From JBOFFC01 sp051648405 (GTDB lineage Bacteria > Planctomycetota > Planctomycetia > Pirellulales > Lacipirellulaceae): DNA of 15,484 nucleotides. Below the pieces are notes generated by a model, which made no database searches, had not been told where the DNA came from, and saw only the letters and a program-made list of their open reading frames with translations. Made by a program: the position numbers and the translations under genes. The stretch covers positions 1 to 15,484 of the forward strand of contig JBOFFC010000132.1 in the NCBI GenBank assembly GCA_051648405.1, written 5' to 3'. Shown here in pieces: positions 14,232 through 15,484 of the stretch. How positions within the stretch are numbered: position 1 is the stretch's first letter; each line of letters starts with the position of its first letter.

Positions 14232-15484
14232 CCGTAGAACCCGGAATGGTCGCGAGCGAGGCGTTCGAGCAGCGGGGTCGGCGCGAAGCGTTCGCCCAGT
14301 TCGCGCAGCGGCTGGAGGCGCTCGACGATCGCCGCCGCGCCGAGCGTGTCGGCCCAGTAGCAGAGGCCGCCGCGGAAGGCCGGGAAGCCGATCCCCAGGA
14401 CGAGCGCCAGGTCCACCTCGCGCGCGCCCGCGACGAGCCCCTCGTCGAGCATCCGCGTGGCCTCGAGCAGCATCGGCAGGACCAGGCGATCTTGGAGGAA
14501 TGCGGAAGTCGGAATGCGGATTGCGGAATCAGGAGTGACTGCGTCGCGACCTTCCGCTTCGCGTTGCTGTTCATTCCACCTTCCACCTTCCGCCTTTCGC
14601 CTTTCGCTCCCGCGCCACTCGTAGAACCCCGCGCCCGATTTCATCCCGAGGCGGCCCTCGGCGACCATCCGCTCGACGAGGCCCGACGGCGCGGCGCGAC
14701 CGGGGAGCGCGCGGGCCAGCTCGCGCCCGGCGTGCAGGCACGTGTCGAGGCCGACCACGTCGTGCAGCTCGAGCGGGCCCATCGGCATGCCGAACTTCTT
14801 GGCCGCCTTGTCGATTGCGCCGACCGGCAACCCCTCCTCGACCATCGCGACCGCTTCCGCCATGTACGGCGACAGCAGCCGGTTGACCAAGAACCCGGGC
14901 CCGTCGTTCACCACGACCGGCGTCTTGCCGAGCCGCCGCGCGAGGGCGACGGCCCGCGCGACGGTCTCTTCGGAAGTCTGCCGGCCGCGGATCACCTCCA
15001 CCAGCGCCATCGAGCGGACCGGGTTGAAGAAGTGCAGCCCGCAGAACCGCTCGGGTTGCGCGAGGCCGTGGGCGAGCGACGTCACGGGGATCGTCGAGGT
15101 GTTGGTGCAGAGGATCGCCTCGTCGCCGAGTGATCGCTCGACGCTCGCCAGCAGCGCGCTCTTCGCGTCGCGGTCCTCGACGATCGCCTCGATGACGACG
15201 TCGATAGGGGCGAGCCGCGTTGCGCCGCCGGCGAGTTCGTCGGGGCCGACGCGCTCCAGCAGCGTCGCCGATCGCAGCAGGCGCTCGACGCACGGGCCTT
15301 GCGCCGCCTTGTCGTACGAAGCCTCGCGCAGCGCGGCTTCGGCCCCGCGGGCGAGCGCTTCGGCGCTCTGGTCGCCGAGCAGCGTGCGAAGCCCACGCCG
15401 CACGCAGGCCGCCGCGATCCCCTGGCCCATGACGCCGGCGCCGAGCACCGCGACGCTCTGGAACTCGAAGTGGTCGCCGCGCGC
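14174..15484 (-). CDS. 3-hydroxyacyl-CoA dehydrogenase, probably the C-terminal part of a FadB/FadJ-type protein; N-terminus beyond the right edge
   Basis: The frame is open to the right edge; residues FEFQSVAVLGAGVMGQGIA show that coding starts upstream of the window. It oxidises 3-hydroxyacyl-CoA with NAD in beta-oxidation. Visible are the Rossmann NAD motif GAGVMGQGIA, NTSTIPVTSLA, the catalytic-histidine motif GLHFFNPV, NDGPGFLVNRLL, and the first C-terminal domain (FGMPMGPLELHDVVGLDT). A second C-terminal domain (LPMLLEATRMLDEGLVAG...GIGFPAFRGG) is typical of the FadB/FadJ architecture, so an enoyl-CoA hydratase domain is expected further right. Two parts look foreign: the linker between the two C-terminal domains is encoded by repeat R4, and the last 17 or so residues after SGFYGF (TAEDTESTEELRDGNHR) are encoded by R3. 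The stop lies inside an R3 10-bp unit. A GTG at 15448 is internal, not the real start. Confidence 0.9.
   Translation of the reverse strand, partial: ARGDHFEFQSVAVLGAGVMGQGIAAACVRRGLRTLLGDQSAEALARGAEAALREASYDKAAQGPCVERLLRSATLLERVGPDELAGGATRLAPIDVVIEAIVEDRDAKSALLASVERSLGDEAILCTNTSTIPVTSLAHGLAQPERFCGLHFFNPVRSMALVEVIRGRQTSEETVARAVALARRLGKTPVVVNDGPGFLVNRLLSPYMAEAVAMVEEGLPVGAIDKAAKKFGMPMGPLELHDVVGLDTCLHAGRELARALPGRAAPSGLVERMVAEGRLGMKSGAGFYEWRGSERRKAEGGRWNEQQREAEGRDAVTPDSAIRIPTSAFLQDRLVLPMLLEATRMLDEGLVAGAREVDLALVLGIGFPAFRGGLCYWADTLGAAAIVERLQPLRELGERFAPTPLLERLARDHSGFYGFTAEDTESTEELRDGNHR
14497..14608. repeat. Element R4: heptamer arrays inside a coding region
   Basis: Six 7-bp units lie at 14497-14538 (GGAATGC, GGAAGTC, GGAATGC, GGATTGC, GGAATCA, GGAGTGA) and five at 14574-14608 (TTCCACC, TTCCACC, TTCCGCC, TTTCGCC, TTTCGCT). 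The two arrays face each other: the reverse complement of 14497-14516 matches 14572-14591 at 16 of 20 positions. The element lies wholly inside the hydroxyacyl-CoA dehydrogenase gene without a stop, encoding a polar segment rich in Arg, Glu and Lys (GSERRKAEGGRWNEQQREAE and on to SAIRIPTSAF). Confidence 0.82.

Noticed and set aside
10616..14608. CRISPR-like reading of the repeat arrays
   Set aside because: Units are 7-10 bp and directly abut, with no unique spacers of about 30 bp and no cas genes nearby.
14497..14608. Frameshift or pseudogene in the hydroxyacyl-CoA dehydrogenase
   Set aside because: Reading frame is continuous and domain motifs on both sides of R4 are in the same frame, so the gene appears intact.

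Overview
The window is very GC-rich, uses GTG starts freely and is densely coding. The repertoire suggests a planctomycete, most likely of the Pirellulales/Lacipirellulaceae type: a secreted YCF48-repeat protein, a short MnmE-like GTPase beside coaX, a signal-peptide protein with a 'SPYLNLYR...NYHAFVRP' motif that I recall only from planctomycetes, and tandem AHSA1 domains. This assignment rests on recollection and style; there is no rRNA or other marker gene.

Layout. (1) 1-1257, minus: an HDOD signalling protein that runs off the left edge. (2) 1551-4682, plus: a large secreted protein with six YCF48-type repeats, a possible degenerate PIG-L-like domain, a helical middle and a CBM9-like C-terminus. 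(3) 7475-4698, minus: coaX, then a reduced MnmE-like GTPase joined to it by a GTGA overlap, then a small exported protein. (4) 7572-10667, plus: a full-length UvrA. (5) 12651-10809, minus: an ArsR-family repressor overlapping a gene for three fused SRPBCC/AHSA1 domains, with a promoter whose spacer holds a perfect 10-bp palindrome. (6) From the right edge to 12861, minus: the 3-hydroxyacyl-CoA dehydrogenase part of a FadB/FadJ-type protein, then a thiolase, forming a beta-oxidation pair.

The most unusual signal is four related elements in the right-hand third (R1 10616-10790, R2 12741-12850, R3 14022-14231, R4 14497-14608). Each is built of degenerate tandem units with a period of 7, 9 or 10 bp, arranged as facing inverted arms. 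R1 shares exact words of 16-23 nt with R2 and R3. They are not confined to spacers. R1 encodes the C-terminal tail of UvrA. R3 encodes the tail of the hydroxyacyl-CoA dehydrogenase and lies next to the thiolase start codon. R4 lies in frame inside the dehydrogenase as an inter-domain linker. R3 can be drawn as a 33-bp hairpin (32 of 33 pairs) whose upstream arm is translated and whose downstream arm covers the thiolase ribosome-binding region, which suggests translational coupling of the beta-oxidation genes. I see no transposase, CRISPR array, rRNA or tRNA.
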